Shown here piece after piece: positions 1-7,549 of a DNA stretch of 64,000 nucleotides (position 1 is its first letter; every line of letters starts with the position of its first letter). Made by a program: the position numbers and the translations under genes. The stretch is from Mucilaginibacter kameinonensis (lineage in GTDB: Bacteria; Bacteroidota; Bacteroidia; Sphingobacteriales; Sphingobacteriaceae), in contig NZ_RCWZ01000002.1 of NCBI RefSeq assembly GCF_003675385.1, positions 186,001-250,000 of the forward strand. Direction: 5' to 3'. The notes beneath the pieces were generated by a model that worked only from the letters and a program-made list of their open reading frames with translations, was not told where the DNA came from and searched no databases.

Positions 1-1902
1 ACAGGTACCCTGCGCGGATTTTTAAGCAAAACCCGTAAGCGTAAATGGTATAACCTGTTTGGCTCAAAGAAATTTAAGCAGGATAAATACGAAGAAGATA
101 AACAGAACCTGATTGAAAAAATGCAGGGCAGGGGATATCGTGACGCCGAGATCCTGAGCGATTCTGTTTGGAAACACGATGATGAAACTGTAAACGTAAA
201 ACTTAAAGTATACGAAGGTCCTAAATATTACTTTGGTAATGTTAAGTTTTCGGGTAATGCTAAATATAATACTGATCTGTTAAACAGGATCCTCCATGTT
301 AAAAAAGGCGACGTATTTAGCGAAGATGAGCTAAACAAACGTTTAAGTGGCCCAACTCCGGGTAACGATGACGTTTCATCACTTTATTTGAATGACGGTT
401 ACTTAACCTTCAATGCCGATCCGGTACAAACAAGGGTATATAATGATACTGTTGATGTTGATGTTAGGATTTACGAAGGCCCGCAGTATACTATTAACCG
501 CGTTATGTTAAAAGGTAACGATGTTACCAATGATAAAGTGGTAATGCGCGAGATCCAGACTAAGCCAGGTCAAAAATTCAACAAAGAGTTATTGATCCGC
601 AGTGCGCGTGAAATTGGTCAGCTGGGTAACTTCGATGAGCAAAAAACAGAGCCTAAGCCAACCAATATCAATCCGCAGGATGGTACTGTTGACTTGGTTT
701 ATAACGTAGTTGAAAAACCTTCAGACCAGATCGAGCTTTCGGGTGGTTTTGGTGGTGGCCAGTTGGTAGGTACTTTAGGTTTAACCTTTAACAACTTCTC
801 TATCCGTAACATATTCCACCTAAAAGCTTACAAACCACTGCCAAAAGGTGATGGTCAGAAACTGAGCTTAAGGGGACAGTCAAGCGGTCGTACTTATCAA
901 AACTTCTCGTTCACATTCTCTGAGCCATGGTTAGGTGGTAAAAAGCCAATCTACTTTGCGTTATCAGCTTATACGCAGGGAAGTTCAACCGGTCAGTACT
1001 ATCCAAAATCAAGCCCTTACTATAACAACCTGCGTATTAACGGTGTGGGTGTTACATTGGGTAAACGTTTGAAATGGCCTGATAACTATTTCCAGTTAAA
1101 CTACTCACTTAACTTTGACCACTATAGCCTTGATAACTATACCGGTTACCTGTTTACAAACGGTACCTCTTATAACATCAAGTTAACCCAGGAATTGACA
1201 CGTAACTCGATAGATGCGCCGATTTTCCCAACACAGGGTTCAAACATTAAGCTAACTATCCAGGCTACACCGCCATATTCATTGTTTAACAATATCAACT
1301 ACCGTATTGCTACTCCAGAACAGCGTTACCACTTTGTTGAGTATTATAAATTTAAATATGATGCGCAGTGGTTCTCGAAACTGGTAGGTAAGTTTGTATT
1401 GATGTCGCAGGTGAGGTTTGGTTTCCTTGGTCAGTACAACCACGAAGTAGGTCCTTCACCGTTTGAGCGCTTTAAATTAGGTGGCGACGGTATGCAGAGC
1501 TATCAGTTTTTACAGGGTAGCGAGATCATCGGTTTACGTGGTTACCAAAACTTCTCGATTGTGCCTGAAGGTTCAAACGAAAATCAGAATACCAACACCG
1601 GTAGTGCTATCTACAATAAATACACCCTGGAGCTTCGTCACCCGGTTATCGCAAGCCAGTCGGCAACTATCTTCCTGTTAGCTTTTGCTGAAGGTGGTAA
1701 CGCCTGGAACCAGTTTAGCCAGTTTAATCCGTTTAACGTAAGACGTTCGGTAGGTGTGGGCGCAAGGATATTTTTACCTATATTTGGCTTACTTGGGTTA
1801 GATTATGGTTATGGCTTTGACAAAATACCGGGACAACCGGATGCAAATAAAGGCCAGTTCCATTTTACAATTTCTCAGAGTTTATCCGGCGGATTTAATT
1901 AA
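1..1902 (+). CDS. bamA: Outer membrane protein assembly factor BamA (5' partial)
   Basis: C-terminal 633 residues of a BamA/Omp85 protein, which inserts beta-barrel proteins into the outer membrane. The reading frame is open from base 1, so the gene begins upstream of the window; an ATG at 121 is internal. What is visible: POTRA-like repeats in roughly the first 240 residues (for example YEGPKYYFGNVKFSGN and YEGPQYTINRVMLKGN, each with the beta-strand/glycine pattern of POTRA ends), then a long beta-strand-rich barrel starting near GGFGGGQLVGTLGLTFNNFS. The FKLGGDGM/GLRGY segments match the conserved Omp85 barrel lid-lock region. It is followed 16 nt later by genes for Skp/OmpH-type periplasmic chaperones, its usual partners, which strongly supports the call. 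Confidence 0.95.
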   Translation, partial: TGTLRGFLSKTRKRKWYNLFGSKKFKQDKYEEDKQNLIEKMQGRGYRDAEILSDSVWKHDDETVNVKLKVYEGPKYYFGNVKFSGNAKYNTDLLNRILHVKKGDVFSEDELNKRLSGPTPGNDDVSSLYLNDGYLTFNADPVQTRVYNDTVDVDVRIYEGPQYTINRVMLKGNDVTNDKVVMREIQTKPGQKFNKELLIRSAREIGQLGNFDEQKTEPKPTNINPQDGTVDLVYNVVEKPSDQIELSGGFGGGQLVGTLGLTFNNFSIRNIFHLKAYKPLPKGDGQKLSLRGQSSGRTYQNFSFTFSEPWLGGKKPIYFALSAYTQGSSTGQYYPKSSPYYNNLRINGVGVTLGKRLKWPDNYFQLNYSLNFDHYSLDNYTGYLFTNGTSYNIKLTQELTRNSIDAPIFPTQGSNIKLTIQATPPYSLFNNINYRIATPEQRYHFVEYYKFKYDAQWFSKLVGKFVLMSQVRFGFLGQYNHEVGPSPFERFKLGGDGMQSYQFLQGSEIIGLRGYQNFSIVPEGSNENQNTNTGSAIYNKYTLELRHPVIASQSATIFLLAFAEGGNAWNQFSQFNPFNVRRSVGVGARIFLPIFGLLGLDYGYGFDKIPGQPDANKGQFHFTISQSLSGGFN

Positions 1903-1918
1903 TTTGCGTACCGAATTT

Positions 1919-2449
1919 ATGAAGAAGATAATTTTAGTAGCCTTTTTAACGTTAACTGCTTTTGCAGGAGCTTATGCGCAACGTTTTGCTTATGTTGACT
2001 CGGAGTATATATTAAAGCACATGCCCGAATATGCATCATCACAAAAGCAACTGGCTGCATTATCTGATCAGTGGCAAAAAGAGGTTGATGGCCGTTTTCA
2101 GGAAATTGACCGTTTGTATAAGGCCTATCAGGCCGATCAGGTGCTGATGACTCCTGACATGAAAAAACGCCGTGAGGCCGAAATTGTTGACAAAGAGAAG
2201 GCGGCGAAAGATTTTCAACGCCAGAAATTTGGTCCGGATGGTGAGCTTTCGCAAAGAAGCACAGCGCTGATTAAACCAATTCAGGATAGGGTGTCTAAAG
2301 CTGTACAAGCAGTTGCTGAAGGCGATAACCTGGATATGATTTTTGATAAAAACAGCGAGGTAATCATGTTATATGCAAGCCCGCGATATGATAAGAGCGC
2401 GGATGTTATAACCAGGTTAGGATTAAAGCCGGGAGTATTTGCTAAATAA
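1919..2449 (+). CDS. OmpH/Skp-family periplasmic chaperone, paralog 1
   Basis: A 176-residue OmpH/Skp protein that would hold unfolded outer-membrane proteins in the periplasm for the adjacent BamA. The open frame extends upstream to 1805 inside bamA, but I place the start at ATG 1919, which gives a classic signal peptide (MKKIILVAFLTLTAFAGAYA then Q). The mature part opens with RFAYVDSEYILKHMPEY, the OmpH hallmark, followed by a charged helical middle typical of the Skp tentacles and a C-terminal strand region (DMIFDKNSEVIMLYASPRYD). It is more divergent than the next two paralogs. Its position straight after bamA suggests one operon. Confidence 0.9.
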   Translation: MKKIILVAFLTLTAFAGAYAQRFAYVDSEYILKHMPEYASSQKQLAALSDQWQKEVDGRFQEIDRLYKAYQADQVLMTPDMKKRREAEIVDKEKAAKDFQRQKFGPDGELSQRSTALIKPIQDRVSKAVQAVAEGDNLDMIFDKNSEVIMLYASPRYDKSADVITRLGLKPGVFAK

Positions 2450-2497
2450 TTTGAATTAAGATAAATCGAACTATTATTTAAACACAGAAAAAGGAAA

Positions 2498-3010
2498 ATG
2501 AAAAAACTATTTAAAGTTGCCTTGGTTGCAGTAGGTTTATTATTTGCGGGCAGCTTTGCAAATGCTCAGACTAAAATCGGCCACATCAACTTCAACCAGC
2601 TGATTGATTTGATGCCCGAAACTAAAACTGTGACAGCGTCTATCCAGGCTTACCAGAAAACGTTCATTGATCAATTGACCACTATGAACAATGAGTATCA
2701 AACAAAAGGTCAGGATTACCAATCAAAAAGGGCGAGCATGACCGATGCTGTACGTGGCGCTAAAGAAAGCGAACTGCAGGATATTCAGAAACGTATGAAT
2801 GATTACCAAAATAATGCCCAGCAACAAGTTGATGCTAAAAGGCAGGAATTAGGTAAACCGCTTATTGATAAAGCTACTCAGGCTGTACAGGCTGTAGCTA
2901 AAGAAAAAGGCTATGCTTACGTATTAGATTCATCACAGATCACTTTATTGGTATCTCCTGATGCTGATGACCTGATGGCTGCTGTGAAGTTAAAATTAGG
3001 CTTGAAATAA
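2498..3010 (+). CDS. OmpH/Skp-family periplasmic chaperone, paralog 2
   Basis: A 170-residue OmpH/Skp chaperone with signal peptide (MKKLFKVALVAVGLLFAGSF...ANA), the family motif KIGHINFNQLIDLMPE, a Gln/Lys-rich coiled-coil middle (DIQKRMNDYQNNAQQQVDAK) and the C-terminal KGYAYVLDSS strand. It lies 48 nt after paralog 1 and is followed by an intrinsic terminator. By eye it is about four fifths identical to the gene at 3235, so the two are a tandem duplication. Confidence 0.93.
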   Translation: MKKLFKVALVAVGLLFAGSFANAQTKIGHINFNQLIDLMPETKTVTASIQAYQKTFIDQLTTMNNEYQTKGQDYQSKRASMTDAVRGAKESELQDIQKRMNDYQNNAQQQVDAKRQELGKPLIDKATQAVQAVAKEKGYAYVLDSSQITLLVSPDADDLMAAVKLKLGLK

Positions 3011-3027
3011 GAATTGCCAATACTAAA

Positions 3028-3060
3028 AAAAGCGCCCTGATTAAACGGGACGCTTTTTTT
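3028..3060 (+). terminator. Intrinsic terminator after the second ompH gene
   Basis: GC-rich stem (AGCGCCC pairing with GGGACGCT, one bulge) followed by a run of T. It probably ends the bamA-ompH transcript. Confidence 0.75.
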
Positions 3061-3234
3061 ATGTTTACCAATCGAGATTGCTTGTAATTAAGCCGGGGTA
3101 AAGATAAGCTGCTAATGTTCCTGTTCATTGTTAGCTGTTTCCGGGGTAATTGATAAAGTAATTTGCTGATACACGTTACAAAAACAAAACAGATAATTAT
3201 TATCCATTATTAAAACACAGGACACAAAATCAAA

Positions 3235-3747
3235 ATGAAAAAACTATTTAAAGTCGCCTTAGTTGCAGCAGGTATGTTGTTCGTGGGTAGTTTCGCTAAA
3301 GCGCAAACAAAAATAGGTTATGTTAATTTTAGCCAGGTTATCGATCAGATGCCTGAAACTAAAACCGTTTCTACAACATTACAGGCCTATCAAAAAACAT
3401 TCATTGATCAGTTAACTACTATGAACAATGAATTACAAACCAAAGGTGCCGATTTGGATAAAAACGCGGCTACAATGACCGATGCTGTACGTCAGGCAAA
3501 AACCTCAGAATTGCAGGACATTCAAAAACGCATGAATGATTATCAGAACAACGCTCAACAACAGGTTGATGCTAAAAAACAAGAGTTAGGTAAACCTATC
3601 ATTGATAAAGTTTCTACCGCTGTACAAGCAGTAGCTAAAGAAAAAGGCTATGCTTATGTATTAGATTCATCACAAGTTAGCATGATCGTATCTCCTGCGG
3701 GCGACGATTTGATGCCAGCTGTAAAATTGAAATTGGGTTTAAAATAA
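3235..3747 (+). CDS. OmpH/Skp-family periplasmic chaperone, paralog 3
   Basis: A 170-residue protein of the same length as the gene at 2498 and about 79% identical to it by eye. Signal peptide MKKLFKVALVAAGMLFVGSF...AKA, then QTKIGYVNFSQVIDQMPE. Substitutions concentrate in the start of the mature domain (HINFNQLIDL versus YVNFSQVIDQ) and in the tentacle tip (about residues 70-85), while the DIQKRMNDYQNNAQQQVDAK stretch is identical. It has its own 224-nt upstream region and its own terminator, so it is probably transcribed separately and may be regulated differently from its twin. Confidence 0.93.
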   Translation: MKKLFKVALVAAGMLFVGSFAKAQTKIGYVNFSQVIDQMPETKTVSTTLQAYQKTFIDQLTTMNNELQTKGADLDKNAATMTDAVRQAKTSELQDIQKRMNDYQNNAQQQVDAKKQELGKPIIDKVSTAVQAVAKEKGYAYVLDSSQVSMIVSPAGDDLMPAVKLKLGLK

Positions 3748-3773
3748 GATCACCTTTAAGTAAATTATATAAG

Positions 3774-3803
3774 AGCGTTCCGTAATTGCGGGACGCTTTT
3801 TTT
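3774..3803 (+). terminator. Intrinsic terminator after third ompH gene
   Basis: Stem AGCGTTCCG/GCGGGACGCT with a short loop and seven T. Its T run merges directly into the murI promoter box and start. Confidence 0.8.
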
Positions 3804-3810
3804 ATGTTTG
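3803..3810 (+). promoter_or_regulatory. Bacteroidota -7 box TATGTTTG immediately before murI
   Basis: Matches TAnnTTTG. The last G is only 3 nt before the ATG at 3814, so initiation here would give a leaderless murI mRNA. It also argues against the in-frame TTG at 3808, which lies inside the box. Confidence 0.5.
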
Positions 3811-3813
3811 TGT

Positions 3814-4659
3814 ATGTCAAATCAACCCATTGGTATTTTTGATTCGGGCTTTGGCGGGTTAACCGTATTCCGTTCTATTATTGAGCAGCTGCCCGGCTAT
3901 GATTATATTTATATGGGCGATAACGCCCGCGCACCTTATGGCAACCGTTCGTTCAGTACCATACATCAATACACCTGGGAGTGTGTGCAATGGATGTTTG
4001 ATCAGGGATGCCCATTGGTGATCCTGGCATGTAATACTGCTTCGGCCAAGGCGCTGCGCACTATTCAGCAACAAGACCTTAAAAATATAGCTGATCCTAC
4101 AAAAAGGGTGTTAGGGGTAATCCGCCCAACGGCCGAGATCATTGGCAATTACACGAAAACTAAAGAAATAGGGGTATTGGGTACTAAAGGCACGGTGCAA
4201 TCCGGATCATATCTGCTCGAAATCAATAATTTTTTTCCTGATATTAAGGTACATCAGCAGGCTTGCCCGCTTTGGGTGCCACTGATTGAAAATGGAGAGT
4301 ACGATAAACCTGGTGCTGATTTTTTTGTGCAGCTTTACCTGGATCAGATCATGGCACAGTCGTCAAACATTGATACCATTTTATTGGCCTGTACCCATTA
4401 TCCCATCATCCAGGATAAAATTAAAGCGTATTTGCCCGAAGGCATTAATGTGGTTGGCCAGGGTGATATAGTAGCAAAAAGTCTTGTTGATTATTTAAAC
4501 CGTCACCCCGAAATTGAACAAAAGATAAGCCGTGACGGTGAAAGCAAGTTTTACACCACAACCGATGATACTGCCGACTTTGATCATCATGCCTCGCTGT
4601 TTTTCTCGGCCCCGGTAAAGTCAACATTTATATCGGCCAATGATTTGGTAAAGTGTTGA
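3814..4659 (+). CDS. murI: Glutamate racemase
   Basis: A 281-residue Asp/Glu racemase that converts L- to D-glutamate for peptidoglycan. The N-terminal signature PIGIFDSGFGGLTVFRSI is diagnostic. Both catalytic cysteines are present: C73 in ACNTAS and C193 in ACTHYP. The length is normal for MurI. An in-frame TTG two codons upstream (3808) could be a start, but the ATG at 3814 is preferred because the TTG overlaps a promoter-like box. It sits between the ompH cluster and the nuo genes, separated from both by its own signals, so it is probably monocistronic. Confidence 0.97.
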   Translation: MSNQPIGIFDSGFGGLTVFRSIIEQLPGYDYIYMGDNARAPYGNRSFSTIHQYTWECVQWMFDQGCPLVILACNTASAKALRTIQQQDLKNIADPTKRVLGVIRPTAEIIGNYTKTKEIGVLGTKGTVQSGSYLLEINNFFPDIKVHQQACPLWVPLIENGEYDKPGADFFVQLYLDQIMAQSSNIDTILLACTHYPIIQDKIKAYLPEGINVVGQGDIVAKSLVDYLNRHPEIEQKISRDGESKFYTTTDDTADFDHHASLFFSAPVKSTFISANDLVKC

Positions 4660-4801
4660 ACCTCGATTTTTAGGATTGAAGGATGACCGTGATGCAGGGC
4701 TTTAGGCGTTGATAAATCAAGTAATCTTTGAATTAGGTAAATCATGGTTCTCCTATCAACTTAATATATAATTTAATCATTCTAAATAACTCAACATTTA
4801 G

Positions 4802-4809
4802 TAAGTTTG
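4802..4809 (+). promoter_or_regulatory. -7 box TAAGTTTG before nuoH
   Basis: Exact TAnnTTTG match 22 nt before the TTG start of nuoH, predicting a leader of roughly 15-20 nt. It would drive the nuoH-N genes. Confidence 0.55.
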
Positions 4810-4831
4810 CACCCTTAAGCAAATATTCCTG

Positions 4832-5902
4832 TTGAACTATTATATTACATATTTTATCGCGGCAATCGGGCTGTTTAGTTTCTCAGCTTTCTTTGCATTA
4901 TTCGGTGTATATGCCGAGCGTAAAATATCCGCTTTTATACAGGACAGGCTTGGCCCAACCGAGACAGGTAAATACGGTACCCTGCAAACGCTGGCCGATA
5001 TTCTAAAAATGCTTCAGAAAGAACTGATCATTCCGGCAGCTGCGGATAAATGGTTATTTATGTTGGCTCCGGCGGTAATATTCATAGCCGTGTATCTTGG
5101 CTTTGCCGCGCTGCCCTGGGCTCCGGGACTTATCCCTTCAAAAACAAACATCGGTCTGTATTATATCTTCGCCATTATCTCTATCGAAACATTAGGGATC
5201 CTGATGGCCGGATGGGGATCTAACAACAAATATTCTATACTGGGGGCTATGCGCTCCGCAGCTCAGATCATTTCATATGAAATTCCTGCCGGTTTTGCTA
5301 TCATATCTGTGGTGATGATTGCCCAAACGCTGGATTTACAAGCGATCTCGGCTCAGCAAGGGATCCTGGCAACTGAAAAAATTAAATTCGCAGGTTTTTG
5401 GGATGTATCCCAGATAGGCGGATTATTTAGCTGGAATGTATTCAGGGCTCCACATTTACTTGTGGCGTTTGTGATCTATTTTATAGCTTCACTGGCCGAA
5501 AGTAACCGCGCACCGTTCGATATTCCGGAAGCTGAATCCGAACTGGTCGCCGGTTTCCATACCGAGTTTACGGGGATCCGTTTCGCATTAGTATTTTTGG
5601 CCGAATATTCGATGATGTTCCTGGTATCCATGATAGCGGTAATATTATTTTTAGGTGCATGGAATACGCCCCTGCCCAACATTGGCAGCGTTAAACTGGC
5701 AACGTGGACAACCGGGGTAGCTTGGGGCATACTATGGGTTGTATTAAAAACACTGGCACTGGTAGCCGTACAAATGTGGATCAGGTGGACATTGCCCCGC
5801 TTAAGGGTTGACCAGCTGATGAACCTTTGCTGGAAAGTGTTAACCCCGCTGGCTTTTGCCTGTATGCTGATATCTGGCGTATGGCGGTTGTGGCTCATGT
5901 AA
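4832..5902 (+). CDS. nuoH: NADH-quinone oxidoreductase subunit H
   Basis: A 356-residue multi-span membrane protein, the complex I subunit at the junction between the peripheral and membrane arms and part of the quinone chamber. Signature segments are AERKISAFIQDRLGP near residue 28, the acidic loop ESNRAPFDIPEAESELVAG, and WIRWTLPRLRVDQLM near the C-terminus, all classic NuoH. The start is TTG: the frame is closed by a stop at 4802-4804 and there is no ATG or GTG between that stop and residue 1. It is the first gene of nuoH-I-J-K-L-M-N; nuoA-G are not in the window, so the two halves of complex I are separated here. Confidence 0.97.
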   Translation: MNYYITYFIAAIGLFSFSAFFALFGVYAERKISAFIQDRLGPTETGKYGTLQTLADILKMLQKELIIPAAADKWLFMLAPAVIFIAVYLGFAALPWAPGLIPSKTNIGLYYIFAIISIETLGILMAGWGSNNKYSILGAMRSAAQIISYEIPAGFAIISVVMIAQTLDLQAISAQQGILATEKIKFAGFWDVSQIGGLFSWNVFRAPHLLVAFVIYFIASLAESNRAPFDIPEAESELVAGFHTEFTGIRFALVFLAEYSMMFLVSMIAVILFLGAWNTPLPNIGSVKLATWTTGVAWGILWVVLKTLALVAVQMWIRWTLPRLRVDQLMNLCWKVLTPLAFACMLISGVWRLWLM

Positions 5903-6011
5903 GTGTTTAGTCGGAAGTCGGCAGTCCGGAAGTCCGAAGAGATAGAAGAAAAGATTAGTAAATAATTAAAGTATATAGGAAATTCAGGGTAATCCTAAAA
6001 TCCTAAAAATC
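5903..6011. repeat. Short spacer between nuoH and nuoI with AGTCGGAAGTC-like words
   Basis: The 109-nt gap holds iterations of AGTCGGAAGTC/AGTCCGGAAGTCC near 5908-5940 and then AT-rich sequence. No promoter box is evident, so nuoI is probably cotranscribed with nuoH. Confidence 0.35.
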
Positions 6012-6602
6012 ATGGTTCAAAGAGTAATAAACGCGTTTACAACAGCATGGAAAGGTTTAAGCCTTACCATACGCCACCTTTTTGCCGGTAACGGCAAACG
6101 GGAGATTGTGACCGTGAGCGATAGCAATTACTTTAAACAGCTTGAACATGGTACCAATACCATTCAATATCCTAAACAGCAGTTGCCCGTGCCCGAAGTA
6201 GGCCGTTATCAGTTGGATGTGGAAATGGATGACTGTATCGTATGTGATCTGTGCGCTAAGGTATGCCCGGTTAATTGTATCGATATTGAATCGATCAAGG
6301 CTACGGAAGCTATCGGGCAAACATCCGACGGGACTACCAAACGTTTGTACGCCGCCAAGTTTGATATTGATATGGCCAAATGTATGTATTGTGGCCTGTG
6401 CACTATTGTGTGCCCAACCGAGTGCATTACGATGACCAACCAGTATGATAAAACCGTTTTTCAACTTAGCGACCTGGTTTACCAGTTTTCGGATATGAAA
6501 CCGGAAGATGCCGTAGAAAAACGCGCTTTATTTGATAAACAGCAGGCCGAAAAACAAGCTGCCAAATTAGCCGCCATGAAACAAAAGGAGGGCGGGGCAT
6601 GA
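6012..6602 (+). CDS. nuoI: NADH-quinone oxidoreductase subunit I (2x[4Fe-4S])
   Basis: A 196-residue ferredoxin-like complex I subunit that carries the last two [4Fe-4S] clusters passing electrons towards quinone. Two full cluster motifs are visible: CIVCDLCAKVCP (C75, C78, C81, C85) and CMYCGLCTIVCP (C124, C127, C130, C134). The C-terminal tail is Lys/Gln-rich (KQQAEKQAAKLAAMKQKEGG). The gene overlaps nuoJ by the ATGA arrangement, indicating translational coupling. Confidence 0.97.
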   Translation: MVQRVINAFTTAWKGLSLTIRHLFAGNGKREIVTVSDSNYFKQLEHGTNTIQYPKQQLPVPEVGRYQLDVEMDDCIVCDLCAKVCPVNCIDIESIKATEAIGQTSDGTTKRLYAAKFDIDMAKCMYCGLCTIVCPTECITMTNQYDKTVFQLSDLVYQFSDMKPEDAVEKRALFDKQQAEKQAAKLAAMKQKEGGA

Positions 6603-7147
6603 GTTTAGTGCGCTTGTTGTTTTATGTCATGAGTTTTATTGCCATTGGTTCGGCGCTGTATGCCGCTTTAAGCAAAAACCTGGTCAGGAGTATTTTTATA
6701 TTTTTTGTGACCTTGTTTGCCCTTGCCGGGCTATACGTAATTGCCCTTGCCGATTTTGTGGCCGTAACGCAGGTAGTAATTTACGTAGGCGGTATTTTGG
6801 TGCTGATCCTTTTTGCGTTTATGCTCTCGGGCAGGGAAACGCTGAACGTGATCCAGCAGCAAAAAGGGAAATTTGTTAATATGGCCAAAGTGCCTGCAGT
6901 TATTCTGGCTGTATTGTTTTTAGCTGTGATAGTAAACATTATCCTTAAAGTCGATGCCGATAACCTGCCATGGGTAAAACAGGCTATTGCGCAAAAAAAC
7001 GAGATAACGCCTGCTAATTCCACCATTGAAAATATAGGTATTAACTTAATGACCACCTATCTGCTGCCTTTTGAGGCTATTTCTGTTTTACTGCTGATGG
7101 CTTTGGTGGGTGCGGCGCACTTATCACGTAAGGAGGGCAGCGCATGA
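6599..7147 (+). CDS. nuoJ: NADH-quinone oxidoreductase subunit J
   Basis: A 182-residue membrane subunit with five apparent hydrophobic helices. The conserved third helix VTQVVIYVGGILVLILFAFM is the NuoJ signature. It contributes to the membrane arm of complex I beside NuoK. The start overlaps the nuoI stop and its end overlaps the nuoK start by 4 nt. Confidence 0.96.
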   Translation: MSLVRLLFYVMSFIAIGSALYAALSKNLVRSIFIFFVTLFALAGLYVIALADFVAVTQVVIYVGGILVLILFAFMLSGRETLNVIQQQKGKFVNMAKVPAVILAVLFLAVIVNIILKVDADNLPWVKQAIAQKNEITPANSTIENIGINLMTTYLLPFEAISVLLLMALVGAAHLSRKEGSA

Positions 7148-7449
7148 TCTCGCTAACCGATTTTTTACTGGTAGGCGCGTTGCTGTTTTGTACAGGCGTA
7201 TACATGATTGTATCAAAACGCAACTCGATACAGGTGTTGATAGGTATTGAACTGATGCTGAACGCTGCCATTTTAAACCTGGTGGCTTTTGGTAAATATG
7301 ATAAGTTGAATAATGGGGGACAGGTATTCGCCCTGTTTGCCATTGTACTGGCTGCTGCAACAACGGCAGTGGCATTAGCCATCATCCTGAATGTTTACCG
7401 GAGATATAAAACCATTGATCCGGATGAGATTAAAAATTTGAGGGATTAA
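7144..7449 (+). CDS. nuoK: NADH-quinone oxidoreductase subunit K
   Basis: A 101-residue protein with three transmembrane helices, the standard NuoK size. The helix-2 motif IGIELMLNAAILNLVAF contains the conserved membrane glutamate used in proton translocation. The ATG overlaps the nuoJ stop, so these two are coupled. Confidence 0.97.
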   Translation: MISLTDFLLVGALLFCTGVYMIVSKRNSIQVLIGIELMLNAAILNLVAFGKYDKLNNGGQVFALFAIVLAAATTAVALAIILNVYRRYKTIDPDEIKNLRD

Positions 7450-7454
7450 AAAGC

Positions 7455-7523
7455 GTAGAGACGCATCACATGCGTCTTCATAAAGCAGATAGAACAGAAA
7501 AGACGCATGTGATGCGTCTCTAC
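7455..7523. repeat. Palindromic element, perfect 24-bp arms, between nuoK and nuoL
   Basis: Left arm 7455-7478 is the exact reverse complement of right arm 7500-7523, with a 21-nt loop. Each arm also contains an imperfect internal palindrome (GACGCATcaCATGCGTC type). It looks like a small mobile REP/MITE-type repeat inserted in the operon; it has no run of T after the stem, so it is not a standard terminator. Confidence 0.85.
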
Positions 7524-7549
7524 AGAAAATAAATAGATAAAAAAGATAA

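Noticed and set aside
1805..1918. N-terminal extension of the first OmpH protein overlapping bamA
   Set aside because: Would place 38 residues before a clear signal peptide.
3808..3813. TTG start for murI
   Set aside because: Lies in the -7 box; ATG at 3814 gives the family N-terminus.
5476..5898. Antisense 140-residue ORF inside nuoH
   Set aside because: Shadow of the nuoH codons; no ribosome site or promoter.
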